This document shows, one piece after another, positions 17,901 through 24,747 of a stretch of DNA of 41,871 nucleotides. Each line of letters begins with the position of its first letter. Position 1 is the first letter of the stretch. A model generated the notes under the pieces. It did no database searches, was not told the origin of the DNA, and saw only the letters and a list, made by a program, of their open reading frames with translations. This DNA is from an uncultured Ruminococcus sp. (GTDB lineage Bacteria > Bacillota > Clostridia > Oscillospirales > Ruminococcaceae): contig CALANW010000004.1 in the NCBI GenBank assembly GCA_937926145.1, forward strand, positions 1-41,871. The letters are read 5' to 3'. The position numbers and the translations under genes are program-made.

Positions 17901-18468
17901 AAAACAGCACGGTCACATGGAAGCTGTCGGCTACGATATGTATATCCAGCTTCTCAACGAAGCCATTGCCGAATCCAAGGGCGAACTTCCGCCGCAGCGC
18001 CCGGGCGAGTGCGTTGTTGATGTCCGTCTTGACGCGCATATCCCCGAAACCTATATCGAGAGCCTTTCCGCACGTCTTGACATCTACCGCAAGATAGCAC
18101 GTTTGCAGACGAATGAGGACAGCCTTGAACTTATCGATGAGCTTATCGACCGCTTCGGCGACCCACCGCGTTCCGTTCAGGGTCTTATCACGGTCGCACT
18201 TCTGCGAAACAAGGCGAGCTCAATGGGCATCACCGAAATTCGCTGCCGAAACGATATGCTTTATTTCTATATCAATTCCGCCTCGCTCGAACAAATTCAG
18301 GCAGTCGTTGCCGAATACAAGGGCAAAGTTACCGTCAACGGCTCAGAAAAGCCTTTCATTGCAGTAAAGCTGAAACCGAGCGACAAGCAGCTTGACGTTA
18401 TGGAAACCGTTGTTGACCTTATCTATAAGAACTCCGACAAGAAAGACACCGCCGACAAAAAGGACTGA
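14971..18468 (+). CDS. mfd: Transcription-repair coupling factor
   Basis: DNA translocase that removes stalled RNA polymerase and recruits UvrA/UvrB. The 1165-aa length fits the family. Domains: UvrB-like/UvrA-interaction region about 20-350; RNA-polymerase interaction (CarD-like) domain about 490-560 (GDLVVHSEYGIGRFKGIE); SF2 translocase with Walker A GDVGFGKTEVAL near 645, DEEQRFG near 745, SATPIPRTLNMA, and the Mfd-specific TRG segment after ETGVDVPNVNT; C-terminal TRCF domain about 1010-1110. The ATG follows GGCAGGAAACA. The stop is 4 nt before sbcD, so the two are co-transcribed. Confidence 0.97.
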   Translation: MADSIFTKAIEQLDLYKDLKFALEHRETPVSVTGVSGIHKAQLALGLYNFSPMLIITEDEASARRMCDDINEMSGTVCSYVYPAKDFTFTDVESVSREYEHTRLGILTGLMNNSVRFVCASVEAVMQRTMPPEVLKRRIVSIDKSTPIDTKKLAADLIAAGYTRCDTVDGVSQFSIRGSIIDIFPVQETAPVRIELWGDEIDTISYFDTETQRRTDEIEEISISPACEVMFDSADEFIEKLNALSKAARGKRAESVRNCLARDIDRINTGLTLGNIDKYISLAYEKPADIFDYLDPENSIVIFSEYKNCIEKIKPILAQHSEDVKLLLEQGELCKGLDGFMLEQGELSQRTEKFFSAYMNTFMRSSDDIRFKRALSVTANTFAPWGGEIRQLIEDLKSFLSAKYSVIVKAGSDKTLPIIAQDLRDEGIPCDILTENSELTAGHVLLTTGSTSSGYDYPDIKTALITQARALNSNKRKKRFKKGADINSLADIAPGDLVVHSEYGIGRFKGIEKIELEGIVKDYITIEYADSKQLHVLVSQLDMISRYIGPRDDSNVKLSKLFSGEWQKTRSRVQKAVKDMAEELTKLYAIRSQSKGFAFSGECDWQRDFEERFPYSETDDQLRCIQEIKDDMEKPVPMDRLLCGDVGFGKTEVALRAAFKCMLDNKQCVLLAPTTVLAWQHYQTATKRFEHFPMKIELLSRFRSKKEQEEIIKQLRRGDIDMIIGTHRLVQKDVKFRDLGLVIIDEEQRFGVAHKERFKEAFAGVDVLTLSATPIPRTLNMAMSGIRDMSVIEEPPIDRHPVQTYVIEHNDGVLVQAINKELRRGGQVYYIHNRIETIEACADKLAQQLPDARIGIAHGALNEEQLSDIWQQLLEHEIDILVCTTLIETGVDVPNVNTLIIEDADRLGLSQLYQLRGRVGRSSRRAFAYFTFRKGKVLTEIAAKRLDAIREFTQFGSGFRIAMRDLEIRGAGSILGGKQHGHMEAVGYDMYIQLLNEAIAESKGELPPQRPGECVVDVRLDAHIPETYIESLSARLDIYRKIARLQTNEDSLELIDELIDRFGDPPRSVQGLITVALLRNKASSMGITEIRCRNDMLYFYINSASLEQIQAVVAEYKGKVTVNGSEKPFIAVKLKPSDKQLDVMETVVDLIYKNSDKKDTADKKD

Positions 18469-18472
18469 TAAA

Positions 18473-19600
18473 ATGAGATTGATGCACCTCTCCGACCTTC
18501 ACATCGGCAAGCGGCTGAACGAATTCTCCCTGCTTGACGACCAGAGCTATATCCTTGATGAGATTCTCCGCATTGCAGAAGAGCAAAAGCCCGATGCTGT
18601 CGCTATCGCAGGCGATATTTACGATAAATCAACGCCGTCAGCCGAAGCTGTCGCGCTTTTTGACAGCTTTATCTCGCGCCTTGCAAAGCTTTTGACTCCC
18701 GTTTTCGTTATCAGCGGAAACCACGACAGCGCCGAACGCATAGCTTTCGGTTCAAGCCTTATGCAAACCGCAGGCGTGTATCTTTCCCCTGTTTATAATG
18801 GAGAAAGTGCGCCCGTAAAGGTCGAAGACGAATTCGGCAGCGTGAACGTCTATATGCTGCCTTTCATACGCCCGTCCGATGTGCGCCGCCGGTTCCCCGA
18901 TGATGATACCGAAAGCTTCGACAGCGCGTTCAAAGCCGCAGTTTCGCACCTTAATGTTAATGAAAATGAGCGAAATATTATCATCGCGCACCAGTTCATA
19001 ACGGGCGCAGCCGCAGGCGGCTCGGAGAGCGTTTCGGTCGGCGGTCTTGACAATATCTCGGTGGAAGTCTTTGCGCCGTTCGATTACGCCGCCCTCGGAC
19101 ACATTCATCATCGGCAAAACATCACTTCCGAAAAAGTCCGCTACTGCGGAACGCCGCTCAAATACAGCTTTTCCGAGGTCAACGATGAAAAGACCGTAAC
19201 CATTGCGAACATCGGCAAAAAAGGCGAGCTTTCCATAGAAGAAGTTCCGCTCCGCCCGATTCGCGACCTCAGAGAGATAAAAGGGACATATCTTGAAATT
19301 ACGGATAGGAATTTTTACGATAAATTCAACCGTGAGGACTATATCCACGTCACCCTCACGGACGAAAACGACATTCCCGAGGCGATAGGACGGCTTCGCG
19401 CGGTCTATCCGAACATTATGAAGCTTGATTATGACAACACCCGAACGAGGGAAAACCGCATTGTCGGTGATCTCGCCGACGAAGTTCAGCGCTCCCCTGC
19501 CGAACTTTTCGCCGAATTCTATCAGACCTGCAACAACTCCGAGCTTTCGGAAGAACAGAAAGATTATATTGACGGCGTAATAAAGGAAATTTGGAGTTAA
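18473..19600 (+). CDS. sbcD: Exonuclease subunit SbcD
   Basis: Mre11-like Mn2+-dependent nuclease subunit of SbcCD, which cuts hairpins and DNA ends. The 375-aa product shows phosphoesterase motifs in order: HLSDLHIGKRL (8-ish), AGDIYD, SGNHD, IIAHQF and LGHIHHRQ, then the capping domain. A longer frame begins inside mfd, but ATG 18473, 4 nt after the mfd stop and preceded by AAAAGGAC, starts precisely at the conserved MRLMHLSDLH. The partner gene sbcC usually follows, but here the TAA stop is the first base of a 423-bp family B element and then gap on the other strand; sbcC is not in the window. Confidence 0.95.
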   Translation: MRLMHLSDLHIGKRLNEFSLLDDQSYILDEILRIAEEQKPDAVAIAGDIYDKSTPSAEAVALFDSFISRLAKLLTPVFVISGNHDSAERIAFGSSLMQTAGVYLSPVYNGESAPVKVEDEFGSVNVYMLPFIRPSDVRRRFPDDDTESFDSAFKAAVSHLNVNENERNIIIAHQFITGAAAGGSESVSVGGLDNISVEVFAPFDYAALGHIHHRQNITSEKVRYCGTPLKYSFSEVNDEKTVTIANIGKKGELSIEEVPLRPIRDLREIKGTYLEITDRNFYDKFNREDYIHVTLTDENDIPEAIGRLRAVYPNIMKLDYDNTRTRENRIVGDLADEVQRSPAELFAEFYQTCNNSELSEEQKDYIDGVIKEIWS

Positions 19601-20020
19601 ATGCGGAATTAATTTAATGCGTAATTCGTAATGCGTAATGCGTAATTTTTTTGTTAGTTTACAATGAAAATTGTAGGGGCGGATTCTATATCCGCCCGTT
19701 AGCAACACGCTAATTATGACAGAATTTCTGTAGGGTATGGGTTGCCGTCCCGTGTTGCAAGGCGTTTATATAATAAACAAACAAACCTGTTTTCATCGAA
19801 ATTGTTTCTTTGAAAACAGGTTTGTTTTTGTTATTATCACAGCGTTTCAGTGCACCAAAAAAGATATCGGCACGATTTGTGACGTAAACACGTCACTTGC
19901 AATTTCTGTAGTCGTCTTGACGGATCGTCGGGCGGATATGGAATCCGCCCCTACGAAATTCATTACAACCCAACAGCGCAAAATAATTACGCATTACAAA
20001 TTAAATTATTTCCGCATTTA
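19598..20020. repeat. Family B composite element with terminal inverted repeats
   Basis: A 423-bp element whose ends are inverted copies: left begins TAAATGCGGAATTAATTTAA (19598), right is the complement of TAAATGCGGAAATAATTTAA (ends 20020), each followed inward by GTAATGCGTAAT units. Inside are two GTAGGGGCGGAT...ATCCGCCC hairpins in opposite orientation (19673-19697 and 19930-19954) and a strong hairpin with arms near 24 bp (19772-19835, containing AACCTGTTTTCA). No transposase gene; any reading frame inside follows the repeats. MITE-like structure is an inference. Confidence 0.75.
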
Positions 20021-20038
20021 ATCAGTTCCCCATATAAT

Positions 20039-20074
20039 AAAAGAGCCTGTTTGCGTGAAACAGGCTCTTTTTGA
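20039..20074 (-). terminator. Terminator of gap
   Basis: AAAAGAGCCTGTTT pairs with AAACAGGCTCTTTT around a 4-nt loop. On the minus strand it lies 17 nt past the gap stop and ends in a T-rich tail. Confidence 0.9.
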
Positions 20075-20090
20075 ACATTAAGAACTAAAC

Positions 20091-21128
20091 TTACTTGAGT
20101 TCAGCGAAGTACTTGATTGTTCTAACCATCTGAGATGTGTAGGAGTTCTCGTTATCGTACCAAGAAACTACCTGTACTTCAAAGAGGTCATCAGCGATCT
20201 TAGCTACCATTGTCTGTGTAGCATCGAAGAGAGAACCGTATCTCATACCGATAACGTCGGAAGAAACGATCTGATCCTCGTTGTAGCCGAAGGACTCGGA
20301 AGCAGCAGCCTTCATAGCAGCGTTGATGCCTTCCTTAGTAACGTCTGCGCCCTTAACAACAGCTGTAAGGATTGTTGTAGAACCTGTAGGAACAGGAACA
20401 CGCTGTGCAGAACCGATGAGCTTGCCGTTGAGCTCAGGAATTACAAGACCGATTGCCTTTGCAGCACCTGTGGAGTTAGGAACGATGTTAGCAGCACCGG
20501 CTCTTGCTCTTCTGAGGTCACCCTTTCTGTGAGGACCGTCGAGGATCATCTGGTCGCCTGTGTAAGCGTGGATTGTGCTCATGATACCGGACTGGATAGG
20601 AGCATAATCGTTAAGAGCCTTAGCCATAGGAGCGAGGCAGTTTGTTGTGCAGGATGCAGCAGAGATGATCTTGTCATCAGCTGTAAGAGTCTTTTCATTT
20701 ACAGAGTAAACGATTGTCTTAAGGTCGTTGCCTGCAGGAGCGGAGATAACAACCTTCTTAGCACCAGCATCGATGTGAGCCTGGGACTTGTCCTTAGAGC
20801 AGTAGAAACCTGTGCACTCGAGAACAACGTCAACGCCGATCTCACCCCAAGGAAGATCCTTAGCGTCCTTTTCAGCATAGATCTTAAGTGTCTTGCCGTC
20901 AACTGTGATTGTGCCTGCTTCATCATCAGCGGAAACAGTGTGCTTGTTTTCACCGATCTTGCCGCAGTAACCGCCCTGAGCAGTATCGTACTTGAGGAGC
21001 TGAGCGAGCATAGAAGGCTTTGTGAGGTCGTTGATAGCAACTACATCATAACCCTCTGCACCGAACATCTGTCTGAATGCGAGACGACCGATACGACCGA
21101 AACCATTGATTGCAACTTTAACTGACAT
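20091..21128 (-). CDS. gap: Glyceraldehyde-3-phosphate dehydrogenase, type I
   Basis: Glycolytic oxidation of glyceraldehyde-3-phosphate to 1,3-bisphosphoglycerate with NAD+. The 345-aa product begins SVKVAINGFGRIGRLAF (Rossmann NAD site) and contains the catalytic Cys near 155 in SAASCTTNCLAPMAK, HAYTGDQ, and SWYDNENSYTSQMVRT at the C-terminus. A frame extension to 21185 exists, but ATG 21126-21128 follows AGGAGG and starts at the conserved N-terminus. Biased codons indicate strong expression. It is monocistronic, with a clear promoter and terminator; no pgk or tpi adjacent. Confidence 0.98.
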   Translation of the reverse strand: MSVKVAINGFGRIGRLAFRQMFGAEGYDVVAINDLTKPSMLAQLLKYDTAQGGYCGKIGENKHTVSADDEAGTITVDGKTLKIYAEKDAKDLPWGEIGVDVVLECTGFYCSKDKSQAHIDAGAKKVVISAPAGNDLKTIVYSVNEKTLTADDKIISAASCTTNCLAPMAKALNDYAPIQSGIMSTIHAYTGDQMILDGPHRKGDLRRARAGAANIVPNSTGAAKAIGLVIPELNGKLIGSAQRVPVPTGSTTILTAVVKGADVTKEGINAAMKAAASESFGYNEDQIVSSDVIGMRYGSLFDATQTMVAKIADDLFEVQVVSWYDNENSYTSQMVRTIKYFAELK

Positions 21129-21212
21129 AATAAATTTTCCTCCTAAAAAGAAATTTAATATACGGCTTTGGAAAATATCCTTCAAAAAGATATCCCTAAG
21201 CTTTATAAATCT

Positions 21213-21241
21213 ATTTTACCTTATTTTTTCGATTTTGGCAA
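21213..21241 (-). promoter_or_regulatory. Predicted gap promoter
   Basis: Minus strand -35 TTGCCA (21236-21241), 17 bp, -10 TAAAAT (21213-21218), giving a leader of about 80 nt. Confidence 0.7.
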
Positions 21242-21414
21242 TACCTTTTGACAAAAAAATAACATTTTTCAGAAACTTTTTTCAAAACGCCGCAAAAGCT
21301 TTGACAGGTTGGTTCAAAATGACCGAAAGGGAGCGGGCAATGTGACTATTTTGTGCCAATAAGACGAAATTATGATTAAATTTTCAAAAAAGCAATGCAG
21401 AAAACGAAATACTG

Positions 21415-21423
21415 TGGTATAAT
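21415..21423 (+). promoter_or_regulatory. Extended -10 promoter for the kinase-like/lipoprotein pair
   Basis: TGGTATAAT (TG at 21415-21416, TATAAT at 21418-21423) lies 35 nt before the ATG, with a GAAGGGA ribosome site between. The -35 region at 17 bp is poor, so recognition probably depends on the TGn element. Confidence 0.65.
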
Positions 21424-21458
21424 AGTAGTGCAATTTTTTATGAAGGGATCACTGCTTT

Positions 21459-22487
21459 ATGGATAGTGCCGTTCTTCTTGCCCTGCGTGAATTTTATGAA
21501 CGCTCCGAGATACCAACTGCGATAGTTTCCGATGGCGTAAAGTTTGAAAACAGCCGTTATGCCGAACTTTTTGACGGAAAAGGCGTATCAAAGGACGCTT
21601 TTGCCGAAAAAGTGATGAAAAAAGGCTGCGGATATGAGCTTATCGGCGATATGATCGTGAGCGTGAATGTTATAACCTATGACGGCGTTTCGGTCATCGA
21701 AGTTTTCGATAAAAGTCCCGTCGAAGCGGCTATGCGAAGCCCCGGCGTTAACAGATACCTTGTCTGCTTTTTCTCGCGCCTGAGAAGCTGCGTTTACAGC
21801 ATCTCGATGATATCGGAAAAACTTCTCGAAAAGCTTGCCGACTGTGCCGAAAAATATGACGGCATCGAGCAGACTTTCAGCAGCATAAACAGCAGCCTGC
21901 GCGATATAATATCCTTTATCCTCGACCCTGAGCAGATGATATTCCTTATGGACGATAACTGCACGGAAAGCGTTGTCAGCATTAGCGATACGATGACGGA
22001 GCTTGCACGGCAGTTTGGAGAATACCGAACCGACATTTCGGTCAAAACGGATATCTGCAAAGGTGCGGCGGCAAAGCTCAATAAGGGTTCGTTCTGTGTG
22101 CTCGTTTCCGATATAACACAGAGGCTTTGCAGCAGCGAATACATACCGAACGAGGTAGAATTTTCCGTAAAAGAAGATGAAAGCGGCGTTAAAGTCCGCA
22201 TTTCCGCCGATACTTCGGAGAAGCACTTATCCGAGCTCGCAGAGGCAGGCGAAAAGAGCTTTTCGGAGGGATTTTTCTTCGATTATATCTCCGACCTTTT
22301 CTGCAAAAGATTCGGCGCTTCGCTCGAAAAAACGGGTGAAAACGCATACGAACTGGTTCTGCCCAAGCTTGCGGACGGTGAGTTCGTTTTATCCGCGGCG
22401 CAGAAATTCGATGAGGGAAAACAGCTTTTCTCGCCAATGGAAGTAAGATTTGCCGACAGGAGAGTTTATATTCCTGCCTGCTCATAA
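21459..22487 (+). CDS. Degenerate histidine-kinase-like protein (probable pseudokinase sensor)
   Basis: A 342-aa soluble protein with no membrane segment. The pattern follows a sensor kinase: residues about 10-85 resemble a small PAS-like domain, about 95-170 a helical dimerisation region, about 180-320 an HATPase-like fold that ends FFFDYISDLFCKRFGASLEK...ELVLPKL, equivalent to the last helix and strands of HATPase_c. However, the H-box histidine, the N-box asparagine and the glycine-rich G boxes are all absent. Phosphotransfer is therefore unlikely; a scaffold or sensor role is an inference. It begins a two-gene unit with a lipoprotein 22 nt downstream. No response regulator is adjacent. 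The similarity is my reading of residue pattern, not a search result. Confidence 0.55.
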   Translation: MDSAVLLALREFYERSEIPTAIVSDGVKFENSRYAELFDGKGVSKDAFAEKVMKKGCGYELIGDMIVSVNVITYDGVSVIEVFDKSPVEAAMRSPGVNRYLVCFFSRLRSCVYSISMISEKLLEKLADCAEKYDGIEQTFSSINSSLRDIISFILDPEQMIFLMDDNCTESVVSISDTMTELARQFGEYRTDISVKTDICKGAAAKLNKGSFCVLVSDITQRLCSSEYIPNEVEFSVKEDESGVKVRISADTSEKHLSELAEAGEKSFSEGFFFDYISDLFCKRFGASLEKTGENAYELVLPKLADGEFVLSAAQKFDEGKQLFSPMEVRFADRRVYIPACS

Positions 22488-22509
22488 AATACAAGGGAGA
22501 ATTTTTGAT

Positions 22510-23325
22510 ATGAAAAATACAAGAACGATGAAGATCATCGCAGCGCTCGCTGCTTTGTGTATGACAGCGGCAATGTTCGGCGGCTGCTCAAAGAATAAGA
22601 CCGATACTTCCGATACAACAGTAAGCGCTTCCGATGAAAGCGGCGCCGACACTTCGGCAGCTGCCACACAGCGTCCCGTTGCCGAGGGTGATATTTACGC
22701 CATAAACAAATTCAAGGTAAAGGATCTTCCCGAGAACTATGTTATGGCACAGAAGTCCCAGGAAGACTTCGACCAACATTTCCGCTATATAATCGACGAC
22801 GGTCAGGCTCAAATGGCGGTTTATGCAGCAAACTATGCCGAAGATTACGGCCCGATCGATGATTTTATCGGACGTATCCGTTTTTCAATGACATTCAACA
22901 ATGTTATGTACAAGTGCGATACTGAGTTCACCGATAATCAGGATATAACTGTTGCAGGTTTCAATGGAAAATGGTGCGATTACACGATCACGCAGAATGT
23001 CTTTGAAACCGACGAAAACGGCGATACCTACAAGGACGAGGACGGAAACGACATCAAGACCCCTGTTGCATGGTACACGGGCAGACTTTACTGCTTCTAC
23101 TCCGACAATGACGCTTTCTATTTCACCGTTGAATCCACCAAGGATTACTGGGACAATGTTGTCGGCGATTTTGAAACGAAGATACTCCCCAACATCTTTA
23201 TAGACGAAAATGCGGAGAATGACCCCGTTGAAGAAACAGATGAAACTTCATCAGAAACAGCCGTTGTTTCCTCCGAAACAGAGGAAGCTCCCGCTGAAAC
23301 GGAAGAAACATCTTCTGCCGAATAA
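22510..23325 (+). CDS. Secreted lipoprotein, function unknown
   Basis: A 271-aa protein with a lipoprotein signal: basic start MKNTRTMK, hydrophobic core, lipobox FGGC at about 23-26, so it should be lipid-anchored outside the membrane. Cys is followed by a Ser/Thr/Asp/Ala-rich linker, then a globular domain (about 60-235) with aromatic and acidic residues, and finally an unusual Glu/Thr/Ser repeat tail (about 240-271, units such as ETDETSSET). The ATG at 22510 follows AAGGGAGA; an upstream in-frame extension overlaps the previous gene and is rejected. Probably co-transcribed with the kinase-like gene. The function is unknown. Confidence 0.8.
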   Translation: MKNTRTMKIIAALAALCMTAAMFGGCSKNKTDTSDTTVSASDESGADTSAAATQRPVAEGDIYAINKFKVKDLPENYVMAQKSQEDFDQHFRYIIDDGQAQMAVYAANYAEDYGPIDDFIGRIRFSMTFNNVMYKCDTEFTDNQDITVAGFNGKWCDYTITQNVFETDENGDTYKDEDGNDIKTPVAWYTGRLYCFYSDNDAFYFTVESTKDYWDNVVGDFETKILPNIFIDENAENDPVEETDETSSETAVVSSETEEAPAETEETSSAE

Positions 23326-23353
23326 ACGGACGGAAAATCGTGAAAAATAACGG

Positions 23354-23382
23354 TTGCATCTGCAATAAATTTGTGGTATAAT
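23354..23382 (+). promoter_or_regulatory. Promoter of the T-box/cysE/cysS transcript
   Basis: -35 TTGCAT (23354-23359), 17 bp, extended -10 TGGTATAAT (TATAAT 23377-23382). Start predicted near 23389, just ahead of the T-box leader. Confidence 0.8.
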
Positions 23383-23399
23383 CATATAATATAATAAGG

Positions 23400-23665
23400 T
23401 TCAAAAGCATATCGGTCAGAGTAGCTTTTGCTCGGGATACAGAGAACGTCGGGGTGGTGTAACGGCGGCGAAGAGCGTTAGTGAAGTGCGGCCGCCGGCT
23501 CGGACGGGGAAAATTTCACGCTGAAAGCGTGAAATCAAAGTATCCGCCTGCGTATCATCTGCGTTAAAGATATGAAAAGACAGTCCATTCGGACTAATTG
23601 AAGTGGAACCGTGGTCAACAGCCGCCTTCAGGAACGAAAAATTCGCTCTTGAAGGCGCTTTTATT
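23400..23665 (+). promoter_or_regulatory. T-box riboswitch, predicted tRNA-Cys specific
   Basis: The leader shows T-box landmarks in order: AGTA (23420-23423), AGAGA (23441-23445) followed by GGGGTGGTG in Stem I, a specifier-loop-like GTGAAGTGCG with TGC (23487-23489, cysteine codon), Stem III region (CAGTCC/GGACT), the T-box AAGTGGAACCGTGG (23601-23614) and a terminator (CGCCTTCAGGAACGAA at 23623-23638 with TTCGCTCTTGAAGGCG at 23642-23657, then TTTTATTT). Known mechanism: uncharged tRNA pairs with specifier and T-box and stabilises the antiterminator. The Cys specificity agrees with the downstream cysE and cysS. The terminator is 360 nt from cysE, with repeats in between. Confidence 0.85.
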
Positions 23666-23823
23666 TAATTCGGAATTAGGAATTCGGAATGCGGAATTAT
23701 TTTTGTTTTGTATATTTGTTACGAAAGCCTGAATTCTGAATTCATAGTTCTGCATTGCATTTTGCCCAATATGATTTTGCCGTAATTACTGCAAAACCGT
23801 AGGGGCGGATCCCGTATCCGCCC
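23666..23823. repeat. Family B repeats between T-box and cysE
   Basis: AATTCGGAATTAGGAATTCG-type direct units (23666-23698), a second GAATTCTGAATTC cluster near 23731, and a GTAGGGGCGGATCCCGTATCCGCCC hairpin-like unit (23799-23823). The rest of the gap to 24027 is AT-rich, followed by a GCGC-rich stretch (23963-23990). No gene is seen in it. Confidence 0.65.
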
Positions 23824-23997
23824 GTTTTCAAACGCTGTTTTTTCTTCAAAAATCTTATATATACAAATTTAATATTTCATTATTTTAAAGCGGAATGTAT
23901 CCCTATTTATCTGACGATTGAACAAACCAAATTCGTGAAAATAATTATATTAAACATAAAACACGCGCAGCGCAACAAAGCGTGGCGCGAACTGCCC

Positions 23998-24013
23998 ACG
24001 GGGGCTTCCCCGT
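23998..24013 (+). promoter_or_regulatory. Hairpin abutting the cysE ribosome binding site
   Basis: ACGGGG-GCTT-CCCCGT, a perfect 6-bp stem, ends one base before the AAAGGAG of cysE (24014-24020). It could affect ribosome access or protect the 5' side of the coding region; a function is not proven. Confidence 0.35.
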
Positions 24014-24027
24014 AAAGGAGATGTGTT

Positions 24028-24747
24028 GTGATAATTAATTTTGAATATCTTAAAAAGCAGTTTAACGAAGAAATCGAATCTGTAAAGCGGCGTGACCCTG
24101 CCGCAAGAAGCACACTCGAGATAGTTCTCACCTACTCGGGACTTCACGCTATTCTCGCGTACAGAGTTGCACACAAGCTTTACGAAAAGAAGCTTTATCT
24201 TGCCGCACGAATAATCTCCCAGACTGCACGATTTTTCACGGGAATAGAAATTCACCCGGGCGCAAAGATCGGCAAGGGATTTTTCATTGACCACGGCTCG
24301 GGCGTTGTCATCGGCGAAACGACCGAGATCGGCGACAACTGCCTTGTTTATCAGGGCGTAACGCTTGGCGGTACTGGCAAAGACAAGGGCAAGCGTCACC
24401 CTACCCTCGGCAACAACGTTATGGTCGGCGCAGGCGCAAGAGTTCTCGGACCTTTCAAGGTCGGCGACAATGTCAAGATAGCCGCAAACGCAGTCGTTCT
24501 CGAAACGATCCCGCCGAACTGCACAGCGGTCGGCGTACCTGCACGGATAGTCCGCAGGAACGGCGAAAGGGTGCAGAACTGCGACCTCGATCAGGTGCAT
24601 ATCCCCGACCCCGTTTCGCTCGAACTTTGCAGACAGCTTGCAAGGATAGAGAGCCTTGAAAAGAAAGTCAACAAGCTTGAAATAAGCGAGCTTGGAAAGA
24701 AGTACAACACCAATCAGAAAGGAACAAACGAAGATGAAAATATATAA
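24028..24747 (+). CDS. cysE: Serine O-acetyltransferase
   Basis: Acetylates L-serine to O-acetylserine, first step of cysteine synthesis. The 239-aa product is of the short bacterial (EpsC-like) type: helical N-terminus about 1-70, then a left-handed beta helix about 75-175 (IEIHPGAKIGKGFFIDHGSG, TLGGTGKDKGKRHP, VGVPARIV), and a C-terminal tail. The start is GTG (24028-24030) with AAAGGAG 7 nt upstream; no better ATG is in frame. It overlaps cysS by 14 nt, indicating coupled translation, and lies under a Cys T-box, so expression should rise when tRNA-Cys is uncharged. No cysK in the window. Confidence 0.95.
   Translation: MIINFEYLKKQFNEEIESVKRRDPAARSTLEIVLTYSGLHAILAYRVAHKLYEKKLYLAARIISQTARFFTGIEIHPGAKIGKGFFIDHGSGVVIGETTEIGDNCLVYQGVTLGGTGKDKGKRHPTLGNNVMVGAGARVLGPFKVGDNVKIAANAVVLETIPPNCTAVGVPARIVRRNGERVQNCDLDQVHIPDPVSLELCRQLARIESLEKKVNKLEISELGKKYNTNQKGTNEDENI

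Noticed and set aside
19737..20021. 94-codon open frame in the sbcD-gap interval
   Set aside because: Lies wholly inside a repeat element composed of hairpins; no initiation signal.
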